Source: JADLHS01 sp964561105
GTDB lineage: Bacteria; Verrucomicrobiota; Verrucomicrobiia; Limisphaerales; JADLHS01
NCBI GenBank assembly: GCA_964561105.1
Contig: CAZLOH010000007.1
Span: 1 to 64,000, forward strand
Direction of reading: 5' to 3'
Length of the DNA: 64,000 nt
Shown here: piece by piece, positions 46,771 through 55,577 of the stretch
Position numbering within the stretch: the first letter of the stretch is position 1
How the letters are laid out: every line of letters begins with the position of its first letter
Translations under genes and position numbers: made by a program
Notes under the pieces: model-generated
Database searches by the model: none
Told to the model about the DNA's origin: nothing
The model's input: only the letters and a program-made list of their open reading frames with translations

Positions 46771-47763
46771 ATGAAAATTAAAATCGCACAGTTCGGACTC
46801 GGCCCCATCGGCCTGGAAACCCTCAAGCTGGCCGCCACCAAACCGTGGGCGGAAATCATCGGCGGCATTGATATTGATCCCACCAAAACCGGCCAGTCGC
46901 TCGCCAAACTCGCCGGCGACCCCGCGTTGCGCGGCGCGAAAGTTTACCGCACCGTCGAGGAGTTGACCGCCCAGGAAATGCCGGATGTCATCTTTCATAC
47001 GGCCGTTTCCAAAATGCAGGCTGCTTATCCGCAAATCGAGCTAATGGTCCGCCGCGGCATCAACGTGATTTCGTCGTGTGAAGAATTATTATTCCCGCAA
47101 CTGCGCGAGCCGGAACTCGCAGTAAAGCTCGACCAGGCCTGTAAACATGGCAAGGCCCGGGTGCTGGGCACCGGCGTCAATCCCGGTTTTGTCATGGACG
47201 TGATCCCCATCTGCCTCACCGGTGTTTGCCGCAACGTCACTGCGGTTCATGTGCAGCGCGTGGTCAACGCCTCCACCCGGCGCGGGCCGCTTCAGAAAAA
47301 AATCGGCAGCGGCCTCGCGCCGGCCGAGTTTGAACGATTGTTCCACGAAGGCCGGGCCGGCCATGCCGGACTCAAGGAATCCGCCGCGCTCATTGCCCAT
47401 TGTCTCGGTTGGAAACTCAGCGATCTCGCCGAAACCGGCAAGGCGATGGTGGCCAGCCACGACTTGCGCACGCGCCATGTGGAAGTCAGGAAAGGCCAGT
47501 GCTGCGGCCTGCACCAGACCGCCGTGGGCAAGGTCAAAGGTCAAATCCGCCTCACGCTGGATCTCAAGATGTATCTCGAGGCGACGAATCCGCACGATGC
47601 CTGCCAGATCGAAGGCGAGCCGGCTTTGAATCTCCAGCTCAATGGCGGTGTCGCCGGCGACGTGGCCACGATTGCGGCGCTCGTCAATGCCGTTCCGCGC
47701 GTTCTCAAAGCGCCGCCCGGCTTGCTCTTGATGACCGATCTGGGTGTGCCGTGTTTTGCGTGA
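46771..47763 (+). CDS. DapB-like NAD(P)-dependent dehydrogenase (2,4-diaminopentanoate dehydrogenase family)
   Basis: A 330-aa protein. The N-terminal Rossmann motif KIAQFGLGPIGLETLKLAATKP and the following sugar-binding acid (GGIDIDPTKTG) resemble dihydrodipicolinate reductase. GTGVNPGFVMDVIPICLTG and the length (330 versus about 270 for DapB) fit the 2,4-diaminopentanoate dehydrogenase group. A role in amino-acid metabolism is likely but the substrate is not fixed by sequence. The ATG at 46771 is chosen because the frame upstream overlaps divergent gltS. Divergent spacing to gltS is 75 bases. Confidence 0.85.
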   Translation: MKIKIAQFGLGPIGLETLKLAATKPWAEIIGGIDIDPTKTGQSLAKLAGDPALRGAKVYRTVEELTAQEMPDVIFHTAVSKMQAAYPQIELMVRRGINVISSCEELLFPQLREPELAVKLDQACKHGKARVLGTGVNPGFVMDVIPICLTGVCRNVTAVHVQRVVNASTRRGPLQKKIGSGLAPAEFERLFHEGRAGHAGLKESAALIAHCLGWKLSDLAETGKAMVASHDLRTRHVEVRKGQCCGLHQTAVGKVKGQIRLTLDLKMYLEATNPHDACQIEGEPALNLQLNGGVAGDVATIAALVNAVPRVLKAPPGLLLMTDLGVPCFA

Positions 47764-47793
47764 GCCGCCGCCGGCGCGCCGGCGCGGCGACTG

Positions 47794-48624
47794 TCACTTT
47801 CTTGTCAACACATTCGCTTGCCAGAAGGCGAACACCTCGCGCCACCACTCGGGCGATTGTTTCTCCACCTCACTGTGTGCCGCGTCGGGAATGACTTGCA
47901 GCAGCTTCGGCCCGGCGTACGAATCATAGAGCCTTTGCCCAAACTTCGGCGGGATCACGAGGTCGCGTCCGGCCAACACCATTTTCACCGGGCCGCGATA
48001 ATCCTTCAACCATTCCGCCGGCTGGTAACGATCCCGCAGAAAAAAGTACGGCAGCAGCACTGGCATCTTGCTTTGCGCGAGCGCCGGCAGGCTGTCATAC
48101 GGCACGAACATCACCATTCCCGCCACCTGGTCTGGATGGGTTTTCGCCAGATACGCCGCCATGCCCGTGCCCAACGATTCGCTCACCAGATAAATCGGCC
48201 GGTCTTTTGGCAGGAGGGAAAAGCCTTCTTCGGTCGCCGCCAGCCAGCTCGCCTCGCCGGGAGCGCCGGCGCGCGCGCCATAGCCTGGATATTCCAATAC
48301 ATAAACATCCAGCGACCCAGCCTCGTGAATGGGGCGCGCGATGTAATCTCGATTCAACGCGCAACCCGCGTTCCCGTGGACAATCATTACGCTGCCCGTC
48401 GGCGATCCACTCGCTGGGATTTTCCACCCAATGATTTCGCCGGACGGATTTGCCCAGGGAACGAATCCCTCCTGAGCCGCCAGCCGTGCGGCCTCGGCAT
48501 CAGTCTGTTTGGTCGGATAATACAGCAGCTTGCGTTGCCAGGCGCACCCGGCGACCAGCACCAATCCGTAGGCGATCCCGAAAGTAAGCAACATTCGACG
48601 AAATCTTTTTCTCCACGCGACCAT
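47794..48624 (-). CDS. alpha/beta hydrolase, probably membrane-anchored or lipoprotein
   Basis: A 276-aa protein with an N-terminal hydrophobic segment ending in a lipobox-like LVAGC, placing it at the membrane facing the periplasm. The fold shows VMIVHGNAGCALNR (oxyanion), the nucleophile serine in LVSESLGTGMAAYLA, the acid in LAGRDLVIPPKFG and the histidine in IPDAAHSEVEK. It belongs to the BEM46/ABHD13-like group of hydrolases, whose substrates are mostly unknown. The convergent gap to the dehydrogenase is 30 bases. Confidence 0.88.
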   Translation of the reverse strand: MVAWRKRFRRMLLTFGIAYGLVLVAGCAWQRKLLYYPTKQTDAEAARLAAQEGFVPWANPSGEIIGWKIPASGSPTGSVMIVHGNAGCALNRDYIARPIHEAGSLDVYVLEYPGYGARAGAPGEASWLAATEEGFSLLPKDRPIYLVSESLGTGMAAYLAKTHPDQVAGMVMFVPYDSLPALAQSKMPVLLPYFFLRDRYQPAEWLKDYRGPVKMVLAGRDLVIPPKFGQRLYDSYAGPKLLQVIPDAAHSEVEKQSPEWWREVFAFWQANVLTRK

Positions 48625-48843
48625 GAACTGATCTGCAGTTTTTCAAACACCTGCGAGTTTGTCGAACCAAAGTGGGCGCAGCCAGCCGTTCCGTTTTAGC
48701 TGCAGTCGGCATCCGTCACGACGCCCAGGATTGGCCGGAGCAAAAACACCGCCGCAATTTTCAAGCACGGGAATATTTCACGGTCCCCGCCGCACTAGGG
48801 TGTGGGTTGGCTCATTCGCTGTGATTCGTTGACGTCAGTTGCG

Positions 48844-49656
48844 TTACGGCTCCAGCCCGCGCACGGTTGGCCAGCAGCCGCGCACGGACGGCGCGTGGGA
48901 CTTCAGCGTTGGATCAGTCCCAATCCAACCCGGCTTGCCCGTCGCATCCACGAACGCCACGCCAATGGGCAGATCAGGCTGCTCGTCCGCCACGCGGATC
49001 ATCTCCGCCTCCGCCGCGTCGCTCATCTCGATCCACGCCATTTTGAGTTTCATCGGATCAAGGGCGCGGGCCTTGATTTTGTCTAGCTCGGTCGGACTAA
49101 CCTTGGCAAACCGTTTCATCATTTTGATCAACGACAGAGGGCTGAAACCAGGATCCTTGCCACACGCAGCCCAGCAGATTGCCGGTAAGGGAAATGTCTT
49201 GTGCAACTCCACAATGTCCACGTAGTCGCGGGTTTCCGTCCGGGCTGAAAGCGCGAGCGCCTTGTTCGTCGCGATGTCGAATAAATGCAGTCGCCAGCCC
49301 AGCAACGGGTCGCGTTCAATGGGGAAGTAACGGAACGCCGAATCCGCCGCCCAGTCAATTTCGACGGACTCCTCGCCGCGATGCACTTTCGCTTTCCGAA
49401 ACGTGACGTTTTCATTCCACTCATTCTGGCGGGAAGGGGTTTCCACTTGAAACCCAGCCGCTCGCAGTGACGCGACATCTCGATTACTGGCGCGCGTCAC
49501 TTCTTCGGCCAGTTCATGGAAGATGTCGAAATCGTGCGAAAACCTCGCGGAATCATCTGCGGCATTCAGCACAATGCCGCCAGCGAAATGGCTTTCCTCG
49601 CTGCGATTCTCCGCCAGCACGGTTAGGATGTCTTTTTGTAAAGCGGTGAGAGGCAT
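48844..49656 (-). CDS. AbiEii-like nucleotidyltransferase-fold protein
   Basis: A 270-aa protein. Residues 1-65 (PLTALQKDILTVLAENR, HFAGGIVLNAADDSARFSHD, FDIFHE) show a GG...S-DxD nucleotidyltransferase motif like that of AbiEii-type toxins and their relatives. The rest is helical with an EIDWAADSAFRYFP strand. The start at 49656 is preferred to a longer frame that would cover the upstream gene. It overlaps the 85-aa gene by 34 bases. A toxin role is suggested by the fold and pairing but not shown; other nucleotidyltransferases of this group have different jobs. Confidence 0.7.
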   Translation of the reverse strand: MPLTALQKDILTVLAENRSEESHFAGGIVLNAADDSARFSHDFDIFHELAEEVTRASNRDVASLRAAGFQVETPSRQNEWNENVTFRKAKVHRGEESVEIDWAADSAFRYFPIERDPLLGWRLHLFDIATNKALALSARTETRDYVDIVELHKTFPLPAICWAACGKDPGFSPLSLIKMMKRFAKVSPTELDKIKARALDPMKLKMAWIEMSDAAEAEMIRVADEQPDLPIGVAFVDATGKPGWIGTDPTLKSHAPSVRGCWPTVRGLEP

Positions 49657-49880
49657 CGGTGTAAATCCTGGGCGTCCCGCCAGGCGCGGCGGTCGCCATA
49701 TTCGCGAAGGTGTTCCACCACCAGGCGCACGTCCTCTAAATGGCGAACGCGCGCTTCCGGATGCCAGAACCAGAAGCATTCCGGATGGTTGCGAACCAAA
49801 AACATCGCCCGCTCACACAACGCGGTCGGCGCCGGTGTGGGCGGTGGGAACTCGCGTAATTCATCGGGCTTGGCGGCCAT
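49623..49880 (-). CDS. 85-aa partner of the nucleotidyltransferase-like gene
   Basis: A small protein (MAAKPDELREFPPPTPAPTAL then CERAMFLVRNHPECFWFWHP) rich in aromatic and basic residues. A helix RHLEDVRLVVEHLREYGDR precedes a tail that overlaps the next gene by 34 bases. The family is not recognised. Size, position and overlap fit an antitoxin or accessory factor for the gene at 48844-49656. No DNA-binding motif is obvious. Confidence 0.6.
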   Translation of the reverse strand: MAAKPDELREFPPPTPAPTALCERAMFLVRNHPECFWFWHPEARVRHLEDVRLVVEHLREYGDRRAWRDAQDLHRCLSPLYKKTS

Positions 49881-49974
49881 GAACCCAACCTAGGCAGTTG
49901 GCCTGCGCCCGGCAAGAATTCGTTGTGCCGAGAATTCCTGTCCGGTTTTGGCTGCGGCGGGTATTATCAGATGA

Positions 49975-51843
49975 GTGAACGCCCGGACAGACCAACAACT
50001 CTTGAGGGATTACGCCGAAAAGCGCAACGAATCGGCGTTTGCTGAACTGGTGCGCCGCCACATTGACCTGGTCTATTCGGCGGCATTGCGACGCGTCGGG
50101 GATGCGCATCAGGCACAGGATGTGACTCAGGCTACATTTGTTGCCCTGGCGCACAACGCAGGACAATTGAACCATCACCCCGTTCTGACCGGCTGGCTGC
50201 ACCGCACCACCCGAAATATTGCCGCCAATCTGGTTCGAACTAATGTTCGCCGACAGGCCTGCGAACAGGAGGCCGTTACCATGAATGAACTTCTTTCCGC
50301 CTCCGCAGATGCCGATTGGGAATCGATCGCTCCGCACCTCGATGCCGGGTTGGACGAATTGGATGCCAGCGACCGGGATGCCGTCATGCTCCGCTATTTT
50401 GAGAAGAAATCCGCTCACGAAATGGCCGCACAACTCGGCATCAGCGACGATGCCGCGCAAAAGCGCGTGAGCCGCGCCGTGGAACGGCTACGCGAGTTCT
50501 TCGCCAAACGCGGTCTCACCATCGGCGCGAGCGGACTAGCCGTCGTCATTTCCGCCAATGCCGTACAAGCCGCGCCGGTAGGGTTGGCCCTCATCGTTTC
50601 CACCGCCGCAGTGCTGACCGGGGCAACCCTCGCCACCACTGCATCCGCCACTGCCACCAAAGCCATCGCCATGACTGCGCTTCAAAAGACCATTGTGACC
50701 GCCACCATCGCCATCCTCGCCGGATCGGGGATTTACGAAGTTCGCCACGCCTCGCAACTGCGCGACCAGCTCCAAATGCTCAAACAACAGCAAGCACCGC
50801 TGGCGGAGAAACTTCAACAATTGCAGGACGAGCGAGATGAAGCAAACAAGCGGCTTGAATCCTTCCTTACCAAACCATTGCCACAACTGCCAGCCCCCAA
50901 AATGCAGGCTGACTCATCCTCACTCCAGTCCCCGGTTGTGGATTTACCGTCAAGCAATCTAATGGTTCGCTTGCTCAATGGGGAAACGCCGAAACTGACC
51001 AGCGCGCAAATCGAAGCCTACCTCCAGGAGAATGGCCGCAGCGCATCCAGTCTGCTTGCCAGTTCTCGCGCGACGGGTGACAAAGCGTATCTAGCCGAAG
51101 CTATGGAAAAATTTCCCAACGACCCTCGCGTGGCCTTCGACGCCGTGTTCAAGAGCGATTCCCCGGAGGAACGTCGCCATTGGCTGGAAAATTTCAAGAA
51201 AGCCGCCCCGGACAATGCTATGACCAGCTATCTCTCGGCTTTAGACTACTTCAAATCCGGCCAAAATGATCAAGCGGTGCAAGAACTGATCGCGGCCTCG
51301 AACAAATCACAGTTTCAGGATTATTCGTGGGACTTCGTCCAAAACGCAGAAGAAGCCTGGCGCTCGGCTGGCTATTCCGAAGCTGAAACCCGTATGGTCG
51401 CTACCTGGGAATTACTACTCCCCCATGCCGCCGCATTGAATCAACTGCACCGCAATATCATGGAGCTTGCGAATGCATATCGGCAGGCGGGCGATGAAAC
51501 TTCCGCACAAGCCGCGTTGCAGTTCAACCTGGGACTTGGTCAGCAGTTGGATGGATCGCCAAACGATCCTTTGATCAACCAACTCATCGGCATTGGCATC
51601 CAACGCCATGCGCTCGGCGCAATGGATCCTAACCAACCCTACGGGACGAGCAGGCTGACCGTGGCTGAGCAAATCAAACAACTGACCCAACAGGATGCTG
51701 CGATCAAAGCCCTTGTTGGCCAGATGGAAACATTGCAGCATACGATGTCTGCGCAGGAATGGATTACCTATAACGACCGGACGCGCGCCTTCGGAGAAGT
51801 GAACGCACTCCAATGGCTCACCAACAAGCGCGCCGGCAAATAG
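49975..51843 (+). CDS. ECF sigma factor fused to a membrane and coiled-coil extension
   Basis: A 622-aa protein starting at GTG 49975 (VNARTDQQLLRDYAEKRNES); an ATG four bases upstream is out of frame. The first 170 residues are a full ECF sigma factor: region 2 (FAELVRRHIDLVYSAALRR; DVTQATFVALAHNA) and region 4 (LRYFEKKSAHEMAAQLGISDDAAQKRVSRAVERLREF). Two hydrophobic stretches follow (about 183-220 and 235-255), then a coiled coil (about 260-300) and a helical TPR-like region to the end. Such fusions are a verrucomicrobial/planctomycete trait; the extension may work as a built-in anti-sigma or sensor (inference). No separate anti-sigma gene is nearby. Confidence 0.9.
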   Translation: MNARTDQQLLRDYAEKRNESAFAELVRRHIDLVYSAALRRVGDAHQAQDVTQATFVALAHNAGQLNHHPVLTGWLHRTTRNIAANLVRTNVRRQACEQEAVTMNELLSASADADWESIAPHLDAGLDELDASDRDAVMLRYFEKKSAHEMAAQLGISDDAAQKRVSRAVERLREFFAKRGLTIGASGLAVVISANAVQAAPVGLALIVSTAAVLTGATLATTASATATKAIAMTALQKTIVTATIAILAGSGIYEVRHASQLRDQLQMLKQQQAPLAEKLQQLQDERDEANKRLESFLTKPLPQLPAPKMQADSSSLQSPVVDLPSSNLMVRLLNGETPKLTSAQIEAYLQENGRSASSLLASSRATGDKAYLAEAMEKFPNDPRVAFDAVFKSDSPEERRHWLENFKKAAPDNAMTSYLSALDYFKSGQNDQAVQELIAASNKSQFQDYSWDFVQNAEEAWRSAGYSEAETRMVATWELLLPHAAALNQLHRNIMELANAYRQAGDETSAQAALQFNLGLGQQLDGSPNDPLINQLIGIGIQRHALGAMDPNQPYGTSRLTVAEQIKQLTQQDAAIKALVGQMETLQHTMSAQEWITYNDRTRAFGEVNALQWLTNKRAGK

Positions 51844-51969
51844 TGTGCGAAGTATAATTTTTCAGCGCCACCCAACCCAAGCCACCAATCACGCCTTCGC
51901 TGCCAGCCGGCATTGGGACTGCTTGCCTCCCCGGTTATGAATTCGCTGAACAGATATTAGTGGCGAAGG

Positions 51970-52020
51970 CGGCTTCACCTTCAACTCAATGTACAGGTAA
52001 CGAAGCTGCTTTGGCTCGGC
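51970..52020 (-). pseudogene. diverged copy of the aspS 3' end
   Basis: The minus strand encodes AEPKQLRYLYIELKVKPPSP, matching the aspS C-terminus AEPKQLRDLHIEVKGKPPAP. About 38 of 50 bases equal 52940-52989. The two copies are in the same orientation and flank the small gene/nucleotidyltransferase pair. The divergence suggests the extra copy came from a related genome or is old. Confidence 0.75.
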
Positions 52021-52068
52021 GGTGGCGGCAGCGTTGACCGCTGGCCACCACCCGGCTAAGTTGCTCGT

Positions 52069-52398
52069 GTGAGCCACGAACTGACAAATGAAATCAGTCG
52101 GGAATTGGGCCGTCGCACTGCCGCACGTTTGCGGCAGCAGCCGGGCTTGCTTCAACTCGCCCGCGAGAACCTCGACCGTTGGACCCGGCTAAACTTCAAT
52201 TCGCCCGCCTTGATCCGTTGTTACGCCGAATGGGGCGAACTCCTGAATCTTCCATTGGAGAAAATCTGCACGGTGTTGACTTCCGAAAGCGAAGAAGCCC
52301 AACGACTCCGGCAAAACTCTCCGTTTGCCGGGGTTCTAACCGCTCGTGAAGTCTGGGAGATCAAGCGCAGCTTTCGTCATGCAGCGACCACAACTTGA
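52069..52398 (+). CDS. small helical protein upstream of a DUF6036-like nucleotidyltransferase
   Basis: A 109-aa protein starting at GTG 52069. It is all-helical by appearance (SRELGRRTAARLRQQPGLLQLARENLDRWTR; ALIRCYAEWGELLNLPLEKICTVLTSE) and ends near FAGVLTAREVWEIKRSF. Small genes like this regularly precede nucleotidyltransferases of the DUF6036 type and are probable antitoxins or regulators (inference). It overlaps the next gene by 20 bases. Confidence 0.65.
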   Translation: MSHELTNEISRELGRRTAARLRQQPGLLQLARENLDRWTRLNFNSPALIRCYAEWGELLNLPLEKICTVLTSESEEAQRLRQNSPFAGVLTAREVWEIKRSFRHAATTT

Positions 52399-52905
52399 AC
52401 ACATCATCCGCGCCGCCGTTGGCATCACCGGCGCTACGGAAATCGTGGTGATTGGCAGCCAGGCGGTGCTCGGTCAATTTCCCAACGCACCCGCCGCGTT
52501 GCTGGTATCCATTGAAGCGGACGTGTTCACTTTCCGCAGTCCGAATGATGCTGATCTCATTGACGGCACTATTGGCGAAGGCTGCCATTCCACCAGACGT
52601 TCGGCTACTACGCGCACGGCGTCGCGGAAGAAACCGCCATCCTGCCACCGGGCTGGAAGGAGCGTTTGGTCAAAGTTCAAAACGCGAACACGGGCAACGG
52701 CTGCGGTCTCTGTTTGGAGGCCAACGATCTTGGGGTGGCAAAACTCGCGGCGGGAAGGGAGAAAGACACCGAGTTCGTCTCGGGTTTGATCCGTGGCAAA
52801 CTCGCCGACGCAAACATCATCAGAATCCGCCTGCCCCAGACCTCCCTGTCAAACGAGCGACTCGAACTGGCGCTTGCCCGCATCGCAAGATTGGCAGTCG
52901 CTTGA
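52379..52905 (+). pseudogene. DUF6036-like nucleotidyltransferase, frameshifted
   Basis: From ATG 52379 the frame reads MQRPQLEHIIRAAVGITGAT, EIVVIGSQAVLGQFPNAPAA and EADVFTFRSPNDADLIDGTIGEG, a nucleotidyltransferase-fold start with a GSQA motif. It then shifts near 52583-52592 and continues in another frame as HQTFGYYAHGVAEETAILPPGW and LCLEANDLGVAKLAAGREKD to a TGA at 52903. One missing C restores a single protein of about 175 residues. So the gene is broken or the base was lost in sequencing. With the small gene before it, a toxin-antitoxin-like unit. Confidence 0.8.
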
Positions 52906-52914
52906 ACAACCGGA

Positions 52915-54804
52915 TTACCCCTTCGGCGCGGGCGCGGGCGGCTTCCCCTTCACCTCGATGTGCAAATCGCGGAGTTGCTTTGGTTCAGCAATGCCCGGCG
53001 CTTCAGTCATCAGGTCAACGCCCTTCGCGGTCTTCGGGAAGGCAATCACGTCGCGGATGCTGGGTGTGTTGCACAAGATGGCAATGAGACGATCAAAGCC
53101 GAGGGCGATGCCGCCGTGCGGTGGCGCGCCGTATTTGAACGCCTCCAGCATATAGCCGAAGCGCGCCTTCACCATGTCCGGCGGAATCTGAAGCAGTTCC
53201 TCGAAGATGGTTTTCTGCACGTCGGGTTGGTGGATACGAATCGAGCCGCCCCCGAGTTCGACGCCGTTGACCACAATGTCGTAATGCTGACCGCGGACTT
53301 TCTTGGGATCGCTCTTCAACAACGGAATGTCTTCAGTCACCGGCGCAGTGAACGGATGATGGCTGGAATACCAGCGGTTCTGTTCGCGGTCGAAGCCGAG
53401 CAACGGAAATTCGATGACCCACAGAAAATTGAATTGATCCGCCGGAATCGTCAGCTTGCCCTGCCCTTTCAGGATGTCAGCGCAGTAAAGCCGAATCTTG
53501 CCGAGGATTTCACAGGCGTTGAGCCATTGATCGGCGGCAAAGAGAATCAAGTCGCCTTCCTCGATCTTCAGCTTGGATGTGAGCGCGGCTTTTTCTGCCT
53601 CACTGAAAAACTTCACGATGGGTGATTTCCATTCCACCGGTGGCTGCGACGCCCCGGCCGCCCCGGCAGCGGAGGCGCTGCCGCCGCTCTTCAGCGACGA
53701 GGCGCCGCCACTCCGTTCCACCTTGATGAACGCGAGGCCCTTCGCACCAAAACTCCTGGCGTATTCGGTCATCGTCTCGATCTGGCCCTGCGTTGCGCCG
53801 GCGAGGCCCTTGGCGTTGATGGCTTTCACCACGCCGCCGCCCTCGATACATTTTCCGAACACTCCAAACTTCGAGCCTCTAAATTCCGCCGTGAAGTCCA
53901 CGAGTTCCAAGCCGAAGCGCGTGTCCGGTTTGTCAATGCCGTAGCGATTCAACGCCTCCTCGAACGAGATGCGCTTGAACGGGGTGGGCACGTCCACATT
54001 GAGCGCGGTTTTCCAGACCCGTTTGATGAGTCCCTCGATCAGCGCGTATATGTCTTCGCGGTCAATGAAACTCATCTCAATGTCCACTTGGGTGAACTCC
54101 GGCTGACGGTCGGCGCGCAAATCTTCATCGCGATAGCACCGCGCGAGTTGAAAATACTTCTCCACGCCGGCGACCATGAGGATTTGTTTGAACTGCTGCG
54201 GCGATTGCGGCAGCGCGTAGAACGTGCCTGGCTCGCGGCGATTCGGCACGAGGAATTCGCGCGCCCCTTCCGGCGTGGACTTGAACAATGTCGGAGTTTC
54301 GACTTCGAGAAAACCTTGCTCGTCCAGGAACACGCGGATGGCCGTGGCCACTTTCGAACGGGTGCGAAGATTGCGCGCCATCTCGGGACGGCGCAGATCG
54401 AGATAGCGATATTGCAGGCGCAATTCCTCGTTCACCTTGTTGGCGACCTCGGGATCATCCACCGGAAACGGCAGGACTTCCGCCATGTTTAGCACCTCGA
54501 AGGACTGGGCCATGACTTCGATTTCGCCAGTCGGAATCTTGGCGTTGTTCGTGCCGGCGGGACGTTGCCGGACTTTGCCCGTGATACTGACAACACATTC
54601 ACTGCGCAAACCAGCGGCGGTTTCAAAGCGATCCTTCGGCAAATCAGACGGATCGAACACCGTTTGGGTGCGTCCTTCGCGGTCGCGAATATCAATGAAG
54701 ATGAGACCGCCGAGATCGCGTCGGGAGTGAACCCAGCCCGAGAGTGTGACGGTCTGCCCGATGTGAGCCGGGCGCAGTTCGTTGCAATGATGCGTGCGTT
54801 TCAT
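52915..54804 (-). CDS. aspS: aspartyl-tRNA synthetase
   Basis: A 629-aa class II synthetase charging tRNA-Asp (perhaps also tRNA-Asn). An N-terminal OB-fold (1-110: LSGWVHSRRDLGGLIFIDIRDREG) precedes the catalytic core with motif 2 (QLARCYRDEDLRADRQPEFTQVDIEMSF). A bacterial GAD insert holds a low-complexity Gly/Ala/Ser patch of about 25 residues (SLKSGGSASAAGAAGAS). Motif 3 (HGGIALGFDRLIAIL) lies near the end. The ATG at 54804 (MKRTHHCNELRP) fits the family start. A diverged copy of its 3' end lies at 51970-52020. Confidence 0.97.
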   Translation of the reverse strand: MKRTHHCNELRPAHIGQTVTLSGWVHSRRDLGGLIFIDIRDREGRTQTVFDPSDLPKDRFETAAGLRSECVVSITGKVRQRPAGTNNAKIPTGEIEVMAQSFEVLNMAEVLPFPVDDPEVANKVNEELRLQYRYLDLRRPEMARNLRTRSKVATAIRVFLDEQGFLEVETPTLFKSTPEGAREFLVPNRREPGTFYALPQSPQQFKQILMVAGVEKYFQLARCYRDEDLRADRQPEFTQVDIEMSFIDREDIYALIEGLIKRVWKTALNVDVPTPFKRISFEEALNRYGIDKPDTRFGLELVDFTAEFRGSKFGVFGKCIEGGGVVKAINAKGLAGATQGQIETMTEYARSFGAKGLAFIKVERSGGASSLKSGGSASAAGAAGASQPPVEWKSPIVKFFSEAEKAALTSKLKIEEGDLILFAADQWLNACEILGKIRLYCADILKGQGKLTIPADQFNFLWVIEFPLLGFDREQNRWYSSHHPFTAPVTEDIPLLKSDPKKVRGQHYDIVVNGVELGGGSIRIHQPDVQKTIFEELLQIPPDMVKARFGYMLEAFKYGAPPHGGIALGFDRLIAILCNTPSIRDVIAFPKTAKGVDLMTEAPGIAEPKQLRDLHIEVKGKPPAPAPKG

Positions 54805-55003
54805 GTGGTTGCCCGCTGCGGAAATCCGCATCCAAGCGGACGCGCATGTTGCCGGGGGGCAGAGCGGATTTCAAAGATATTCTTGAGCGTGGCCGGTGCT
54901 TCATCGTGGGGGAGTTGCATTTCGGCGGCGAACCACTACCATCGCCCGCGCATCGGACCTTGAACGGCAGCAACGACACAACTCAAGCAGCGCAAACTTA
55001 TAC

Positions 55004-55558
55004 ATGAAGACCTCCTTCCTTTTGGCAATCGGCGTGGCGGCCTTGGTGGCCGCCGGGTGCAGTTCCACCCCCACACGGGTGAATACCGGCACCATCCACG
55101 CGCGCACCTTTTCCTTCGTCAACCCGGCGGGCCGGAATCAACCGGGTTTTGCCGAACAGAACGCCCAACTCCACCAACTGGTGCAAGCCGCCATTGTCGC
55201 GGACTTGTCCCACCGCGGCCTCACCAGCGTGAGTTCCGGAGGCGACATCACGGTGGCGTATCTCATCATCGCCGGAAACAACGCCACCACGACCGCCATC
55301 AACGAGTACTTCGGCTATGGACGGGATGTCAGCGCGCTCACAGAAAAGGCGCACGAAAAGTACACCGAAAACAAGAACCCGAACTATTTCGAGGCGGGCA
55401 CGCTGCTGATTGATTTGATTGATGCCCGGACCAACAAATTACTGAAGCGCAACTACGCCACGCGGACGTTGTTGACCAATCCCACGGCCGCGCAGCAAGC
55501 CGAACGAATCCAGGAAGTGGTGGCCGAAATCCTCCAAGGCACCCGCTTCGAAAACTGA
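55004..55558 (+). CDS. DUF4136-type lipoprotein
   Basis: A 184-aa protein with a lipoprotein signal (MKTSFLLAIGVAALVAAGC, cleavage before Cys19). The domain shows TFSFVNPAGRNQPGFAEQN near the start and FEAGTLLIDLIDARTNKLLKR before the end, typical of the DUF4136 lipoproteins of unknown function. A Tyr/Gly-rich stretch (NEYFGYGRDVSALTEKAHEK) lies in the middle. The start is placed at 55004 to give the signal peptide; codons upstream are not signal-like. First of three envelope genes. Confidence 0.8.
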   Translation: MKTSFLLAIGVAALVAAGCSSTPTRVNTGTIHARTFSFVNPAGRNQPGFAEQNAQLHQLVQAAIVADLSHRGLTSVSSGGDITVAYLIIAGNNATTTAINEYFGYGRDVSALTEKAHEKYTENKNPNYFEAGTLLIDLIDARTNKLLKRNYATRTLLTNPTAAQQAERIQEVVAEILQGTRFEN

Positions 55559-55577
55559 TCCGGTCAACGATCCCTTC

